From the NCBI GenBank assembly GCA_006969625.1, contig CP030885.1, positions 2,739,430 to 2,803,429 of the forward strand: a DNA stretch of 64,000 bases. The letters run 5' to 3'. The position numbers and the translations under genes are program-made. The stretch is from Rhodospirillaceae bacterium (GTDB taxonomy: Bacteria > Pseudomonadota > Alphaproteobacteria > Kiloniellales > DSM-21159). Position 1 is the first letter of the stretch; every line of letters starts with the position of its first letter. The notes under the pieces are model-generated. The model saw nothing but the letters and a program-made list of their open reading frames with translations. It ran no database searches and was not told the origin of the DNA. Below, one piece after another: positions 1 to 10,260 of this stretch.

Positions 1-1672
<1,672 letters not shown>

Positions 1673-2014
1673 GCTAATCCTTGTCCCTTCTCAGACGGGG
1701 CGGCGCGGCGACCGGCTCGCACTGCCCCTCGTAAATGTCCGGGTCCTCAGACCCTGCCGCCGGCACGCCCGGGCGCTCCGCTGCGCCCCGCACCCGGCAC
1801 CACCTTCGGCCCGATCCGGCTGTCGGCGCAGGGACCGGCCAGACGCCGCCTTCGACGCCCGTTCGGTCCCTGCGCCGACAGCCCGCCGGCCCCATCCGTC
1901 GCCGCCGCGAACCCGCTCAGGCCCGCCTGACGGCGAAGACGCGACGACCGGCGCGGCGCGAAGGGGCTCTTCGCGCCGGCCGGACGCCGCAACACACCCG
2001 CTCGAGCGAGGGTC
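1673..2014 (-). other. rplL-rpoB intergenic region
   Basis: This 342-base gap has no convincing gene. Its main content is the 20-bp perfect stem at 1818-1883, listed separately. The equivalent gap in E. coli holds an attenuator and an RNase III site that set the ratio of L7/L12 to RNA polymerase, so a similar post-transcriptional role is likely, by inference. Confidence 0.7.
1818..1883 (-). terminator. Perfect 20-bp stem-loop between rplL and rpoB (attenuator or processing site)
   Basis: Arms at 1818-1837 and 1864-1883 are perfect 20-base complements with a 26-base loop. No run of U follows in the transcript direction, so it is not a classical intrinsic terminator. Its length and perfection fit an RNase III cleavage site or a partial attenuator between rplL and rpoB. 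The hairpin is seen directly; its function is inferred from the E. coli operon. Confidence 0.65.
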
Positions 2015-2401
2015 TTACTTGACCTCGACCGTGGCGCCGGCCGCCTCGAGCTTCGACTTGATCTCCTCGGCCTCCTCCTTGGAGGCCGCTTCCTTGACCG
2101 GCTTCGGCGCGCCCTCGACCAGATCCTTGGCCTCCTTCAGGCCGAGGCCGGTGATCGCGCGGACCTCCTTGATGACGTTGATCTTCTTGTCGCCGGCGGC
2201 GGCAAGGATCACGTCGAACTCGGTCTTCTCCTCGGCAGCGGCAGCGGCCTCGCCGGCACCGGCCGCACCCGGGACGGCCGCCATCGCAACCGGCGCGGCG
2301 GCGGAGACGCCCCATTCCTCTTCCAGCTTCTTCGCCAGCTCGGCCGCCTCCAGGACGGTGAGCTTGGAGAGTTCTTCGACGAGCTTGTCCAAATCGGCCA
2401 T
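2015..2401 (-). CDS. rplL: 50S ribosomal protein L7/L12
   Basis: L7/L12 forms the mobile stalk of the large ribosomal subunit and recruits translational GTPases. The 128-residue protein has the usual layout: an N-terminal dimerisation helix ([20 protein letters not shown]), an Ala/Gly-rich hinge at about 33-58, and the C-terminal factor-binding domain with [20 protein letters not shown]. It lies 65 bases after rplJ, as in nearly all bacteria. L10 probably regulates rplJ and rplL together through the rplJ leader. Confidence 0.98.
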   Translation of the reverse strand: MADLDKLVEELSKLTVLEAAELAKKLEEEWGVSAAAPVAMAAVPGAAGAGEAAAAAEEKTEFDVILAAAGDKKINVIKEVRAITGLGLKEAKDLVEGAPKPVKEAASKEEAEEIKSKLEAAGATVEVK

Positions 2402-2466
2402 GTCTCAGGTTTCCTTCAGGCTTGAGCTATCTCTGCGGTCTCTTGGCTCGTGAAACGGCGGTTCCG

Positions 2467-2985
2467 TCAGGCCGCTTCGTCCTTGGCGCCGTAGGCGGCG
2501 AACACGCGGGCGAGCTGCGATCCCGGCGCGTTGATCACGCCCGCCACCTTGGTGGCCGGGGCCTGAATCACGCCGATCAGCTTGCCGCGCAGTTCGTCCA
2601 GACTCGGCAGGTCGGCCAGCGCCTTGACGCCCGCGGCGTCGAGGTACTGCCCTTCCAGGCCGCCGCCCACAATCGTCACCTTGTCGTTCGTCTTGGCGAA
2701 CGCGTTGACGACCTTGGCCGCCGCCACCGGGTCGTCCGACAGCGCGATGGCCGTCGGACCGGTGAACAGCGACGTCAGCGCCGCGAACTTCGTGCCCTCG
2801 AAAGCGCGCTTCGCGAGCCGGTTCTTGACAACCCGGTAGTGCGCTCCCGCTTCCCGCGCCTTGCGCCGCAACGAGGACGACTCGGCCACGGTCAGACCCA
2901 ACTGATGAGTCACGACCACGGCAGAGACCTCGCCGAGGCGCTCGTGCAGGGAGGCGACCAGCGCTTCCTTATCTGCTCGCTCCAC
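2467..2985 (-). CDS. rplJ: 50S ribosomal protein L10
   Basis: L10 (172 residues) anchors L7/L12 dimers to 23S rRNA at the stalk base. The protein reads MERADKEALVASLHERLGEV, then the conserved core with RVVKNRLAKRAFEGT. The start is a GTG at 2985 with a GAGGGAG ribosome-binding site nine bases upstream. A 401-base leader separates it from rplA and contains stable stems just before the start. L10 commonly represses its own leader mRNA, and the structured leader fits that, though the L10 site itself was not identified. Confidence 0.97.
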   Translation of the reverse strand: MERADKEALVASLHERLGEVSAVVVTHQLGLTVAESSSLRRKAREAGAHYRVVKNRLAKRAFEGTKFAALTSLFTGPTAIALSDDPVAAAKVVNAFAKTNDKVTIVGGGLEGQYLDAAGVKALADLPSLDELRGKLIGVIQAPATKVAGVINAPGSQLARVFAAYGAKDEAA

Positions 2986-3386
2986 GAGTTACCGCTCCCT
3001 CGGTTCTGGGCCGCTGCGTCCCCGGTGGCCGGGGGCGCCGAGCGGCCCGACTGCGCGAAGGCACCGCCTGCTTCGGGATGGCTTCCCGCGGCATTCGGTG
3101 CCCGGTTCGCCTGTCCCGGAAAGCTCAAGCCGCTCCCTCGCCCGCCGTTCGGCCAACTGCCCGATCCGGCCGGCTTGGACCAGCCCGCACTCCCCGTCTA
3201 TGCAGGCCGACGCCTCCGGAGGCGTCCCCTTAAGCCCGGACCGGATCCGGGCACCTGCAGTCTCGGACAGGTCGGAAGGACCGGCGTCGCCGCCTGCCCC
3301 TCCGGCTTACCGCCGCACCCTTACGGCTGCGGCGGAACGCTCCATGGCGCTGCGGCGGCCCGGTGCGGCCGCCGCCGCGCAAATCC
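2986..3386 (-). promoter_or_regulatory. rplJ leader (rplA-rplJ gap) with several stem-loops
   Basis: This 401-base gap holds no convincing gene. Stems visible in the transcript are: 3310-3335 (8-bp arms, shortly after the rplA stop); 3234-3252 (7-bp arms); 3209-3226 (an 18-base perfect palindrome); and 3008-3048, a two-tier stem (8-bp outer arms, 6-bp inner arms) 22 bases before the rplJ start. A long structured leader here is typical of L10-mediated autoregulation. A promoter inside it is possible but was not identified. Confidence 0.55.
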
Positions 3387-4100
3387 TCACTCGGCCGCCG
3401 CCGGCAGCGCCGACAGGCTGGCCGTATCGACCTTGACGCCGGGCCCCATGGTGGACGAGAGCGCCACCTTCTTGATGTAGGTCCCCTTGGCGCCGCTCGG
3501 CTTGGCCTTGGTGATGGCGTCGATGAAGGCGCGCACGTTCTCCAGCAGCGCCGCCTCCTCGAAGGAGGCCTTGCCGACGCCGGCGTGCACGACGCCGGCG
3601 CGGTCGGCGCGGAACTCGACCTGGCCGCCCTTGGCCGCCTTGACCGCCTCGGCGACGTCGGCCGTGACCGTGCCCAGCTTCGGGTTCGGCATCAGGCCGC
3701 GCGGGCCGAGCACGCGTCCGAGCTTGCCGACGATCGGCATCATGTCCGGCGTGGCGACGACGCGGTCGAAGGGCATGTCGCCGTTCTGCACCCGCTCGGC
3801 CAGATCCTCGGCACCGACCACGTCGGCGCCGGCGGCCTGCGCCTCCTCGGCCTTCGCTGCGCGCGCGAAAACCGCCACGCGCACGGTCTTGCCGGTGCCG
3901 TTCGGCAGGCTGACGACGCCGCGCACGTTCTGGTCGGCGTGGCGCGGGTCGACGCCCAGGTTCATGGCGATCTCGACCGTCTCGTCGAACTTCGCCTTGG
4001 CCCGCGCCTTGATCAGACCGACCGCCTCCTCGAGCGGGTACAGCTTGTTGCGTTCCACACCCTTGAGGGCCTCGTCCATTCGCTTTGCGATCTTTGCCAT
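3387..4100 (-). CDS. rplA: 50S ribosomal protein L1
   Basis: L1 (237 residues) binds 23S rRNA at the mobile L1 stalk and assists release of deacylated tRNA. The protein starts [20 protein letters not shown] and contains the family signature around [20 protein letters not shown]. The ATG at 4100 was chosen because it matches the family N terminus; the open frame extends further upstream over rplK without similarity. It lies five bases after rplK, so the two are co-transcribed. Confidence 0.98.
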   Translation of the reverse strand: MAKIAKRMDEALKGVERNKLYPLEEAVGLIKARAKAKFDETVEIAMNLGVDPRHADQNVRGVVSLPNGTGKTVRVAVFARAAKAEEAQAAGADVVGAEDLAERVQNGDMPFDRVVATPDMMPIVGKLGRVLGPRGLMPNPKLGTVTADVAEAVKAAKGGQVEFRADRAGVVHAGVGKASFEEAALLENVRAFIDAITKAKPSGAKGTYIKKVALSSTMGPGVKVDTASLSALPAAAE

Positions 4101-4105
4101 GACGC

Positions 4106-4534
4106 CTACTCCACCACCTCGAGGCCCATCGAGCGCGCGGAGCCGGCGATGATCTTCACCGCCTCCTCGACGTCGTAGGCGTTGAGATCCGCCTTCTTCG
4201 CCTCGGCGATCTCGCGCAACTGCTCCATCGTGACCTTGCCGATGCTGCCCTTGCCGGCGGTCGCCGAGCCTTTCTGCAGCCCGGCCGCCTTCTTGAGGAA
4301 ATAACTGGCCGGCGGCGTCTTGGTCTCGAAGGTGAAGGAGCGGTCGGCATAGGCGGTGATCAGCACCGGCACCGGCATCCCCTTTTCGAGGTTGTCGGTT
4401 GCGGCGTTGAACGCCTTGCAGAACTCCATGATGTTCAGCCCGCGCTGACCCAGCGCCGGGCCGACCGGAGGCGAGGGGTTGGCCTGCCCCGCCGGGATCT
4501 GCAGCTTGATGTAGCCTGCGATCTTCTTGGCCAT
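4106..4534 (-). CDS. rplK: 50S ribosomal protein L11
   Basis: L11 (142 residues) binds the GTPase-associated centre of 23S rRNA and is needed for RelA activation on stalled ribosomes. The N-terminal domain carries [20 protein letters not shown] and the C-terminal RNA-binding domain follows, ending [11 protein letters not shown]. Length and sequence are standard. It sits between nusG and rplA in the expected order. Confidence 0.98.
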   Translation of the reverse strand: MAKKIAGYIKLQIPAGQANPSPPVGPALGQRGLNIMEFCKAFNAATDNLEKGMPVPVLITAYADRSFTFETKTPPASYFLKKAAGLQKGSATAGKGSIGKVTMEQLREIAEAKKADLNAYDVEEAVKIIAGSARSMGLEVVE

Positions 4535-4647
4535 TTCCTACACACCCTTGTCCTGGCAGGGCTTCGCGGTTGCGCGGCCATGGCTGGCCTCCCGCGCCTG
4601 CACGCTGTCCGCAGCCGCCGCCCGCCGGCGGCTGCCGCACCCTACGC

Positions 4648-5178
4648 TCAGACCTTCTCGACCTGAGCGTATTCCAACTCGACCGGCGTCGAGCGGCCGA
4701 AGATCGACACCGCGACCTTCAGGCGGGCCCGTTCTTCGTCGACTTCCTCGACCACCCCGTTGAAGGAGGTGAAGGGGCCGTCGCTGACCCGCACGCTCTC
4801 GCCGATCTCGAAGGTGACCGAGGGTTTGGGTCGCTCGACTCCCTCGCGCACCTGGCTGACCAGGCGGTTGGCCTCGACGTCGCTGATCGGCAGCGGCTTG
4901 CCGCGGCCGCCCAGGAATCCGGTTACCTTCGGCGTCGACTTCACCAGGTGCCAGGTCTCGTCGTTGAGCTCCATACGGACGAGCACGTAGCCCGGCAGGA
5001 ACTTGCGCTCGGTGCTGACCTTCTGGCCGCGGCGCACCTCGATGACCTCCTCGGTCGGCACCAGGACCTCGCTGATCTCCTCCTCCAGCCCCTTCTTCGC
5101 CGCCTGTTCGCGGATCGACTCCGCCACCTTCTTCTCGAAGCCAGAATAGGCGTTCACGACGTACCAACGCTGCGCCAT
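4648..5178 (-). CDS. nusG: Transcription termination/antitermination protein NusG
   Basis: NusG (176 residues) binds RNA polymerase, suppresses pausing and links it to Rho or the ribosome. The N-terminal NGN domain begins [20 protein letters not shown], and the C-terminal KOW domain has [20 protein letters not shown]. It starts nine bases after the secE stop, and a 113-base gap separates it from rplK. The assignment is certain from sequence and context. Confidence 0.98.
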   Translation of the reverse strand: MAQRWYVVNAYSGFEKKVAESIREQAAKKGLEEEISEVLVPTEEVIEVRRGQKVSTERKFLPGYVLVRMELNDETWHLVKSTPKVTGFLGGRGKPLPISDVEANRLVSQVREGVERPKPSVTFEIGESVRVSDGPFTSFNGVVEEVDEERARLKVAVSIFGRSTPVELEYAQVEKV

Positions 5179-5187
5179 GCTGCCGTC

Positions 5188-5385
5188 TCAGCCTCCGAAC
5201 CCGAGAATCAGCCGGACGACCCAGGAAAGCGCCTGATCGACGACGAAAAAGAAGATCGCGGCAAGGAAAACGAAGATGAAGACCATGACGGTCGTCACCG
5301 TGGTTTCCTTGCGCGTCGGCCAGGTCACCTTGGAAACTTCCTGGCGCACCTCGCGGATGAATTGGCCGGGACTGGTCTTGGCCAT
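5188..5385 (-). CDS. secE: Preprotein translocase subunit SecE
   Basis: SecE is the small essential subunit that clamps SecY in the inner-membrane translocon. At 65 residues it is the short, single-span form usual in alphaproteobacteria. It has the conserved amphipathic segment FIREVRQEVSKVTWPTRKET followed by one hydrophobic segment at about 30-58. It lies directly upstream of nusG, as in most bacteria. Confidence 0.97.
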   Translation of the reverse strand: MAKTSPGQFIREVRQEVSKVTWPTRKETTVTTVMVFIFVFLAAIFFFVVDQALSWVVRLILGFGG

Positions 5386-5517
5386 GATGTATCTATCTTT
5401 ACCCTTGTCTCGACCGCCGGCCCTCGCGGGCGCGACGATCGCCTTCTGGATCCCGGGCCCGCTCTAGCTAGGCAGCCCGTCCGCAGCCTGCGCTGCGACG
5501 TTTTGACCGCCCCGAAC

Positions 5518-5553
5518 GGCGCACCTCCGGTGCGCCACCGCGTACGCGGTGGC
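5518..5553 (-). terminator. Two overlapping hairpins at the 3' end of tRNA-Trp
   Basis: A perfect 20-base palindrome at 5534-5553 begins inside the encoded CCA end of tRNA-Trp. A second hairpin at 5518-5536 (8-bp arms, 3-base loop) overlaps it by three bases. Neither is followed by a U run. They could be processing structures or weak attenuators between tRNA-Trp and secE. The structures are seen; the role is inferred. Confidence 0.45.
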
Positions 5554-5625
5554 AGGAGTGGAGGGACTCGAACCCCCAGCCCCCGGTTTTGGAGACCGGT
5601 GCTCTACCAGTTGAGCTACACTCCT
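5550..5625 (-). tRNA. tRNA-Trp (anticodon CCA)
   Basis: The transcript folds as a standard 76-base cloverleaf. The acceptor stem is AGGAGUG with CACUCCU, the anticodon loop CUCCAAA carries CCA, and the T arm is GGGGGTTCGAGTCCCTC. The CCA tail is encoded. It lies between tuf and secE, the usual place for trpT. Confidence 0.97.
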
Positions 5626-5685
5626 TCGTGCCGCCTGTCCGCCGGCGGCCTTCTCGTCCGCCGGCGCCCTTGCTGAGTCGCTTGC

Positions 5686-6876
5686 CTACTCGATGATCTT
5701 GGAGACGACGCCGGCGCCGACGGTTCGGCCGCCCTCGCGGATGGCGAAGCGCAGGCCCTCGTCCATGGCGATCGGCGCGATCAGCGTCACCTCCATCGAG
5801 ACGTTGTCGCCCGGCATCACCATCTCCGTGCCCTCCGGCAGCGTGCACACCCCGGTCACGTCCGTGGTCCGGAAGTAGAACTGCGGGCGGTAGTTGGTGA
5901 AGAACGGCGTGTGCCGCCCGCCCTCGTCCTTGGTCAGGATGTAGGCCTCGCACGCGAACTTCGTGTGCGGCGTGATCGTCCCCGGCTTGGCCAGAACCTG
6001 ACCGCGCTCCACGTCCTCGCGACCGATGCCGCGCAGCAGCGCGCCGATGTTGTCCCCCGCCTCGCCCTGGTCCAGCAGCTTGCGGAACATCTCCACGCCC
6101 GTCACCGTCGTCTTCTTGGTGTCGCGCAGGCCGACGATCTCGACCTCCTCGCCCACCTTCACGATCCCCCGCTCGACGCGGCCCGTCACCACCGTGCCGC
6201 GGCCCGAGATCGAGAACACGTCCTCGATCGGCATCAGGAACGGCTGGTCCTTCGGACGCTCCGGCGTCGGAATGTAGGCGTCAACCGCCGCCATCAGCTC
6301 CATCACCGCCTGCTTGCCCAGCGTCTCGTCGCTCTCCTCGAGCGCCGCCAGCGCCGAGCCCTTGACAATCGGAATGTCGTCGCCCGGAAAATCGTAGCTG
6401 CTCAGAAGCTCGCGAACCTCCAGCTCGACCAGCTCCAAAAGCTCCTCGTCGTCCACCATGTCGCACTTGTTCAAAAACACAACCAGCGCCGGAACGCCAA
6501 CCTGGCGCGCCAGAAGAATGTGCTCGCGCGTCTGCGGCATCGGACCGTCCGCCGCAGAAACCACCAAAATCGCACCGTCCATCTGCGCCGCACCCGTGAT
6601 CATGTTCTTCACGTAGTCCGCGTGACCCGGGCAATCCACGTGCGCGTAGTGACGGGTCTCCGTCTCGTACTCCACGTGCGCCGTCGAAATCGTGATCCCA
6701 CGCGCCTTCTCCTCAGGCGCCTTGTCGATCGCGTCGTACGCCATGAACGTCGCACCGCCCGTCTCCGCCAGGACCTTCGTGATCGCCGCCGTCAGAGACG
6801 TCTTGCCATGGTCCACGTGACCAATCGTCCCGATGTTGCAGTGCGGCTTCGTACGCTCAAACTTCGCTTTCGACAT
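5686..6876 (-). CDS. tuf: Elongation factor Tu
   Basis: EF-Tu (396 residues) delivers aminoacyl-tRNA to the ribosome with GTP hydrolysis. The G domain has GHVDHGKTS (P-loop), [12 protein letters not shown] (switch II) and NKCDMVDD; domains 2 and 3 follow, ending VVSKIIE. It lies between tRNA-Gly and tRNA-Trp in the classical tufB position. Many alphaproteobacteria have a second, nearly identical tuf near rpsG-fusA, outside this window. The ATG at 6876 gives the standard [12 protein letters not shown] start. Confidence 0.98.
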   Translation of the reverse strand: MSKAKFERTKPHCNIGTIGHVDHGKTSLTAAITKVLAETGGATFMAYDAIDKAPEEKARGITISTAHVEYETETRHYAHVDCPGHADYVKNMITGAAQMDGAILVVSAADGPMPQTREHILLARQVGVPALVVFLNKCDMVDDEELLELVELEVRELLSSYDFPGDDIPIVKGSALAALEESDETLGKQAVMELMAAVDAYIPTPERPKDQPFLMPIEDVFSISGRGTVVTGRVERGIVKVGEEVEIVGLRDTKKTTVTGVEMFRKLLDQGEAGDNIGALLRGIGREDVERGQVLAKPGTITPHTKFACEAYILTKDEGGRHTPFFTNYRPQFYFRTTDVTGVCTLPEGTEMVMPGDNVSMEVTLIAPIAMDEGLRFAIREGGRTVGAGVVSKIIE

Positions 6877-7041
6877 CGTTCCTTTCGGCCCCTGGTTCCG
6901 CGGCTACCCGTGGCAGCGGCGAGGTTTCACATCCTTCGGCCCCGGCGGCCGCGCCGCGTGCGCTGCTCAAGCCCTGAGGTCCGCCCAACCGGCTTTGGCG
7001 CCTGTTCATCGCCACTCTCCCACCGCGCCCGCCGACGCGGC

Positions 7042-7115
7042 TGGAGCGGGTGACGGGAATCGAACCCGCACAACCAGCTTGGAAGGCTGGGGCTCTACCA
7101 TTGAGCTACACCCGC
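7042..7115 (-). tRNA. tRNA-Gly (anticodon TCC)
   Basis: A 74-base cloverleaf is visible. The acceptor stem is GCGGGUG with CACCCGC, the anticodon loop CTTCCAA carries UCC, the T arm contains GGTTCGATTCC, and CCA is encoded. It lies 165 bases upstream of tuf, matching glyT in the tyrU-glyT-tufB cluster. Confidence 0.96.
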
Positions 7116-7171
7116 AACTTCCGTAACGCGTCCCCGTGTCGTTCGGGCGTCGAGCGCAATCGGCGGGGGGC

Positions 7172-7256
7172 TGGTGGAGGGGGTTGGATTCGAACCAACG
7201 TAGGCTAAGCCAACGGATTTACAATCCGCCCCCTTTAACCACTCGGGCACCCCTCC
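7172..7256 (-). tRNA. tRNA-Tyr (anticodon GTA)
   Basis: An 85-base class II tRNA with a long variable arm. The acceptor stem is GGAGGGG with CCCCTCC, the anticodon loop TTGTAAA carries GUA, and CCA is encoded. It is the first gene of the tRNA-tuf transcript, 34 bases after the predicted -10 element. Confidence 0.96.
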
Positions 7257-7289
7257 AGCACTCGCGCCAACGGCGCGACGGAGTCGCGC

Positions 7290-7317
7290 ACTATGGACAT
7301 TTCATGTCGTGTGTCAA
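7290..7317 (-). promoter_or_regulatory. Sigma-70 type promoter of the tRNA-Tyr/tRNA-Gly/tuf operon
   Basis: On the minus strand a consensus -35 TTGACA (7312-7317) is followed after 16 bases by CATAGT (7290-7295), a 4/6 match to the -10 box. A start near 7283 would place the tRNA-Tyr 5' end about 27 bases downstream. It is the best-looking promoter in this part of the window. Confidence 0.6.
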
Positions 7318-7417
7318 CGGCGATTGGCGACAAAAAGGCCCGCGTGCCGCCCGGACGAAGTCCGGCCGATCGCGGGTCTTGCCGAGCGCCGTGCTCGCAG
7401 CGCAAAAGTTAAGCGTG

Positions 7418-8305
7418 ATGACGAAGAAGCGCAAGCCCTCGCGCACTCGACCTGCAGGTCGGCACCCGGCGGAAGCCGGCACCGCCCATCCTGCGCCGCC
7501 GCCGACCGCGCGCTCCTCCCAGCTACGCGCCGGCAGGCAGAGGCGTGCGCGTACGGCGGGGCGCGAGGCCGCCCTGGCGTCTCCGCCCGATACCTACTGG
7601 CTTTACGGCCAGCACGCGCTGCACGCCGCCCTGACCAATCCCGCGCGCCGCAAGCTGCGGCTCGCCGGCCTGCCGGCGGCGCTGGAGCGGCTGCGGGCCG
7701 AGGCCGCGGGGATCCCATGCGAGCCCCTCGACCGCGAGCGCCTGGCCACGCTGTTGCCGCCGGGAGCGGTCGAGCAGGGCGCGGCCGTGCTGGTCGAGCC
7801 GCTGGTGCCGCCGGCCCTGCCGACGTTGCTGGCCTCCCTGCCGGCCATGGGACGCCAGATTGTGGTCGCCCTCGACCAGGTGACCGACCCGCAGAACGCC
7901 GGCGCCATCCTGCGCTCGGCGGCGGCCTTCGGGGCCACCGCGGTCTTGACCACCAGCCGCAACGCCGCTGCCGAATCGGGCGCGCTCGCCAAGGCGGCTT
8001 CGGGCGCTCTGGAGCTGGTGCCGTACCTTCAGGAGCCCAACCTGGCGCGGGCGCTGGACGAACTGAAGGCCGCCGGCTTCTGGACGCTGGGACTGGCTGG
8101 CGAAGCCGAGAAGGTGCTCGGCCGTACCGAATTGCCGGAACGCCTGGTGCTGGTACTCGGCGCCGAGGGGCCCGGCCTGCGCCGCCTCACCCGCGCGCGC
8201 TGCGACTTCCTGCTGCGGCTGCCCACCCGCGGCCCGCTGCGCGACCTCAACGTCTCGAACGCCGCAGCCGTGGCGCTCTACGCCCTGCTGGGGGAGGCGG
8301 CGTGA
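7418..8305 (+). CDS. rlmB: 23S rRNA (guanosine-2'-O-)-methyltransferase, SpoU/TrmH family
   Basis: A SpoU-family SAM-dependent 2'-O-methyltransferase, most like RlmB, which modifies G2251 in the 23S rRNA peptidyl-transferase centre. The roughly 45-residue basic, disordered N terminus is followed by the substrate-binding domain (YWLYGQHALHAALTN) and the SPOUT knot domain with VTDPQNAGAILRSAAAFGA, LVLGAEGPGL and LRDLNVSNAAAVALY. The ATG at 7418 is assumed, since family similarity begins later. It is divergent from the tRNA-tuf operon and overlaps the next gene by four bases (GTGA). A different rRNA target is possible. Confidence 0.88.
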   Translation: MTKKRKPSRTRPAGRHPAEAGTAHPAPPPTARSSQLRAGRQRRARTAGREAALASPPDTYWLYGQHALHAALTNPARRKLRLAGLPAALERLRAEAAGIPCEPLDRERLATLLPPGAVEQGAAVLVEPLVPPALPTLLASLPAMGRQIVVALDQVTDPQNAGAILRSAAAFGATAVLTTSRNAAAESGALAKAASGALELVPYLQEPNLARALDELKAAGFWTLGLAGEAEKVLGRTELPERLVLVLGAEGPGLRRLTRARCDFLLRLPTRGPLRDLNVSNAAAVALYALLGEAA

Positions 8306-8688
8306 TCCGCTACGACGCCGAGGGCCGCGTCCACCGCAGCTTTCGGCCGCATCTGCTGCTGCTCGCCGCCTGTCTCGCCGCGACCGCCTGGGACCAGATG
8401 CGCGGGGGCTTCTGGACCGCTCTGGTGATCGGCGAAGTCCTGGAGCCGGTCACCCTGCTGCTCGCCGGAGTGGCCGGCTGGTGGCTGCTGCGGCATCGCA
8501 TCCTCTTCCCGGTATTGCTGGCGTTCGGCCTGATCGTCGGCTTCGGCGTCACCGCCGTCAGCTTCGAGCACCCCGGACGCAGCGCCCACTTCTCGCTGGT
8601 GGCGGCGCGCCTGATCGCCGTGGTGCTGACCGGTTACGCTTTCAATGCCGCCCGCCTGCTGATCGACCCGCCGAGACCGCGCATCTAG
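8302..8688 (+). CDS. Small integral membrane protein of unknown function
   Basis: This 128-residue protein starts with GTG at 8302, overlapping the rlmB stop, so it is probably translationally coupled. It has about four hydrophobic segments: roughly residues 17-28, 38-62, 66-85 and 97-118. No catalytic or binding motif is recognised. The four-base overlap and absence of a separate promoter support a real gene. Its link with rRNA methylation is only positional. Confidence 0.65.
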   Translation: MIRYDAEGRVHRSFRPHLLLLAACLAATAWDQMRGGFWTALVIGEVLEPVTLLLAGVAGWWLLRHRILFPVLLAFGLIVGFGVTAVSFEHPGRSAHFSLVAARLIAVVLTGYAFNAARLLIDPPRPRI

Positions 8689-8741
8689 CGCCGTGCAAAG
8701 CCGATCTGCGCAGCCGCCGGCTTCCGTCGCCCGGCAGCCGT

Positions 8742-8761
8742 GCTAGTCTGCGCTAGTCTGC
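8742..8761. repeat. 10-bp direct repeat GCTAGTCTGC x2
   Basis: Two perfect adjacent copies (8742-8751 and 8752-8761) lie 37 bases before the aminotransferase start. They may be replication slippage or part of a regulator site; nothing further can be said. Confidence 0.6.
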
Positions 8762-8797
8762 CCAAGCAGCCAAACGCCCAAGCCAATGAGGTCCCCA

Positions 8798-10150
8798 ATG
8801 GACGGCTCCGTGCTCGGCATCAACCCGGATGCCGCCCCGAACAACCTCGACCCCTACTGGATGCCCTTCACCTGGAACCGCCAGTTCAAGAAGGATCCCA
8901 TGCTGCTGGTGCGCGCCGAGGGCATCCACTACACCAGCGTCGAGGGGCGGCAGATTCTGGACGGGACCGCCGGCCTGTGGTGCGTGAACGCCGGCCACCG
9001 CCGGGAGCGGATCGTGCGCGCCGTCCAGCAGACGGTGGAGCACCTGGATTACGCGCCCTCCTTCCAGGTCGGACACCCACTGCCCTTCGAACTGGCCCAG
9101 CGGGTGCTGCAGCTCCTGCCCGGCGGCTACGACCATGTCTTCTTCTGCAACTCGGGCTCCGAGGCGGTGGACAGCGCGCTGAAGATCGCGCTCGCCTACC
9201 ACCGGGTGCGCGGCGACGCCGCCCGCACCCGCCTGATCGGCCGCGCGCGCGGCTATCATGGGACCGGCTTTGGCGGCATATCGGTCGGCGGCATCGTCAA
9301 GAATCGCATGTTCTGGGGTCCGCTGCTGAACGGTGTCGACCACCTGCCCGATACCCACGACCTGGCGCACAACGCCTTCACCCGCGGCATGCCCGAGCAC
9401 GGTGCCCACTTCGCCGACGAGTTGGAGAAGATCTGCGCCCTGCACGACCCCTCCACGATCGCCGCGGTGATCGTCGAGCCGGTGGCGGGCTCGACCGGCG
9501 TGCTGATCCCGCCGAAAGGCTACCTGCAGCGCCTGCGCGAGATCTGCGACCGCCACGGCATCCTGCTCATCTTCGACGAGGTCATCACTGGCTTCGGGCG
9601 CCTGGGCACCGGCTTCGCCACCGAGTACTTCGGGGTCGAGCCAGACCTGATCACCTGCGCCAAGGGCCTGACGAACGGCACCATCCCGATGGGCGGCGTG
9701 ATCGCCCGCCGGGGCATCTACGACGCCTTCATGGACTGGGCCGACGCCACCGGCAACACCATCGAGCTGTTCCACGGCTATACCTATACCGGCCATCCCG
9801 TCGCCGCCGCCGCGGGCCTCGCCACGCTGGAGGTCTACAAGGAGGAGGGGCTGTTCCAGCGCTGCGCCGAGCTGGCGCCCTACTGGGAGGAACAGCTCCA
9901 CGGCCTGAAGGGGACGCGCCACGTCATCGACCTGCGCAACCTGGGCCTGATCGCCGGCATCGAGCTGGAGCCGCGCCCGGGCGCCCCGGGCAAGCGTGCC
10001 TACGAGGCTTTCCGTCGCGCCTTCGACGCCGGACTGCTGATCCGCGTCACCGGCGACATCGTCGCGCTTTCGCCGCCGTTGATCGTCGACAAGCCGGACA
10101 TCGACCGCATGTTCGAAACCGTTCGGGACGTGCTGCAGCAGATCGACTGA
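8798..10150 (+). CDS. Class III pyridoxal-phosphate omega-aminotransferase (beta-alanine/omega-amino acid--pyruvate type)
   Basis: A 450-residue fold-type I aminotransferase that moves amino groups from omega-amino acids or diamines, usually to pyruvate. Family hallmarks are DGTAGLWCVNAGH near the N terminus, NSGSEAVDSALK, LIFDEVITGFGR (PLP-binding Asp about 260) and CAKGLTNG with the Schiff-base Lys about 289. The ATG at 8798 is preferred over 8786 because GAGG lies six bases before it. Alanine dehydrogenase lies immediately downstream and could recycle the alanine produced. The exact donor (beta-alanine, putrescine, taurine-like) cannot be read from sequence. Confidence 0.85.
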   Translation: MDGSVLGINPDAAPNNLDPYWMPFTWNRQFKKDPMLLVRAEGIHYTSVEGRQILDGTAGLWCVNAGHRRERIVRAVQQTVEHLDYAPSFQVGHPLPFELAQRVLQLLPGGYDHVFFCNSGSEAVDSALKIALAYHRVRGDAARTRLIGRARGYHGTGFGGISVGGIVKNRMFWGPLLNGVDHLPDTHDLAHNAFTRGMPEHGAHFADELEKICALHDPSTIAAVIVEPVAGSTGVLIPPKGYLQRLREICDRHGILLIFDEVITGFGRLGTGFATEYFGVEPDLITCAKGLTNGTIPMGGVIARRGIYDAFMDWADATGNTIELFHGYTYTGHPVAAAAGLATLEVYKEEGLFQRCAELAPYWEEQLHGLKGTRHVIDLRNLGLIAGIELEPRPGAPGKRAYEAFRRAFDAGLLIRVTGDIVALSPPLIVDKPDIDRMFETVRDVLQQID

Positions 10151-10170
10151 GGCCGCGACCGCGAGTCTCG

Positions 10171-10204
10171 GAGGGGCGCCGCACCGGCCCGGGCGGCGCC
10201 CCTC
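10171..10204 (+). terminator. Stem-loop after the aminotransferase gene
   Basis: Arms at 10171-10182 and 10193-10204 form a perfect 12-bp GC-rich stem with a 10-base loop, 20 bases after the aminotransferase stop. A short T-containing stretch follows. It is a plausible terminator and abuts the -35 element of the next promoter. Confidence 0.6.
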
Positions 10205-10232
10205 TTGCCGTTCTCAATTCACACTGGATAAT
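10205..10232 (+). promoter_or_regulatory. Predicted promoter of alanine dehydrogenase
   Basis: TTGCCG (10205-10210), a 16-base spacer and GATAAT (10227-10232) form a good sigma-70 type promoter. It lies directly after the terminator-like stem and 28 bases before the ald ATG, which has a GGCGGAGG ribosome site. This suggests ald can be transcribed separately from the aminotransferase. Confidence 0.55.
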
Positions 10233-10260
10233 CGCAAAAAAACAGGCGGAGGTTGCTCTC

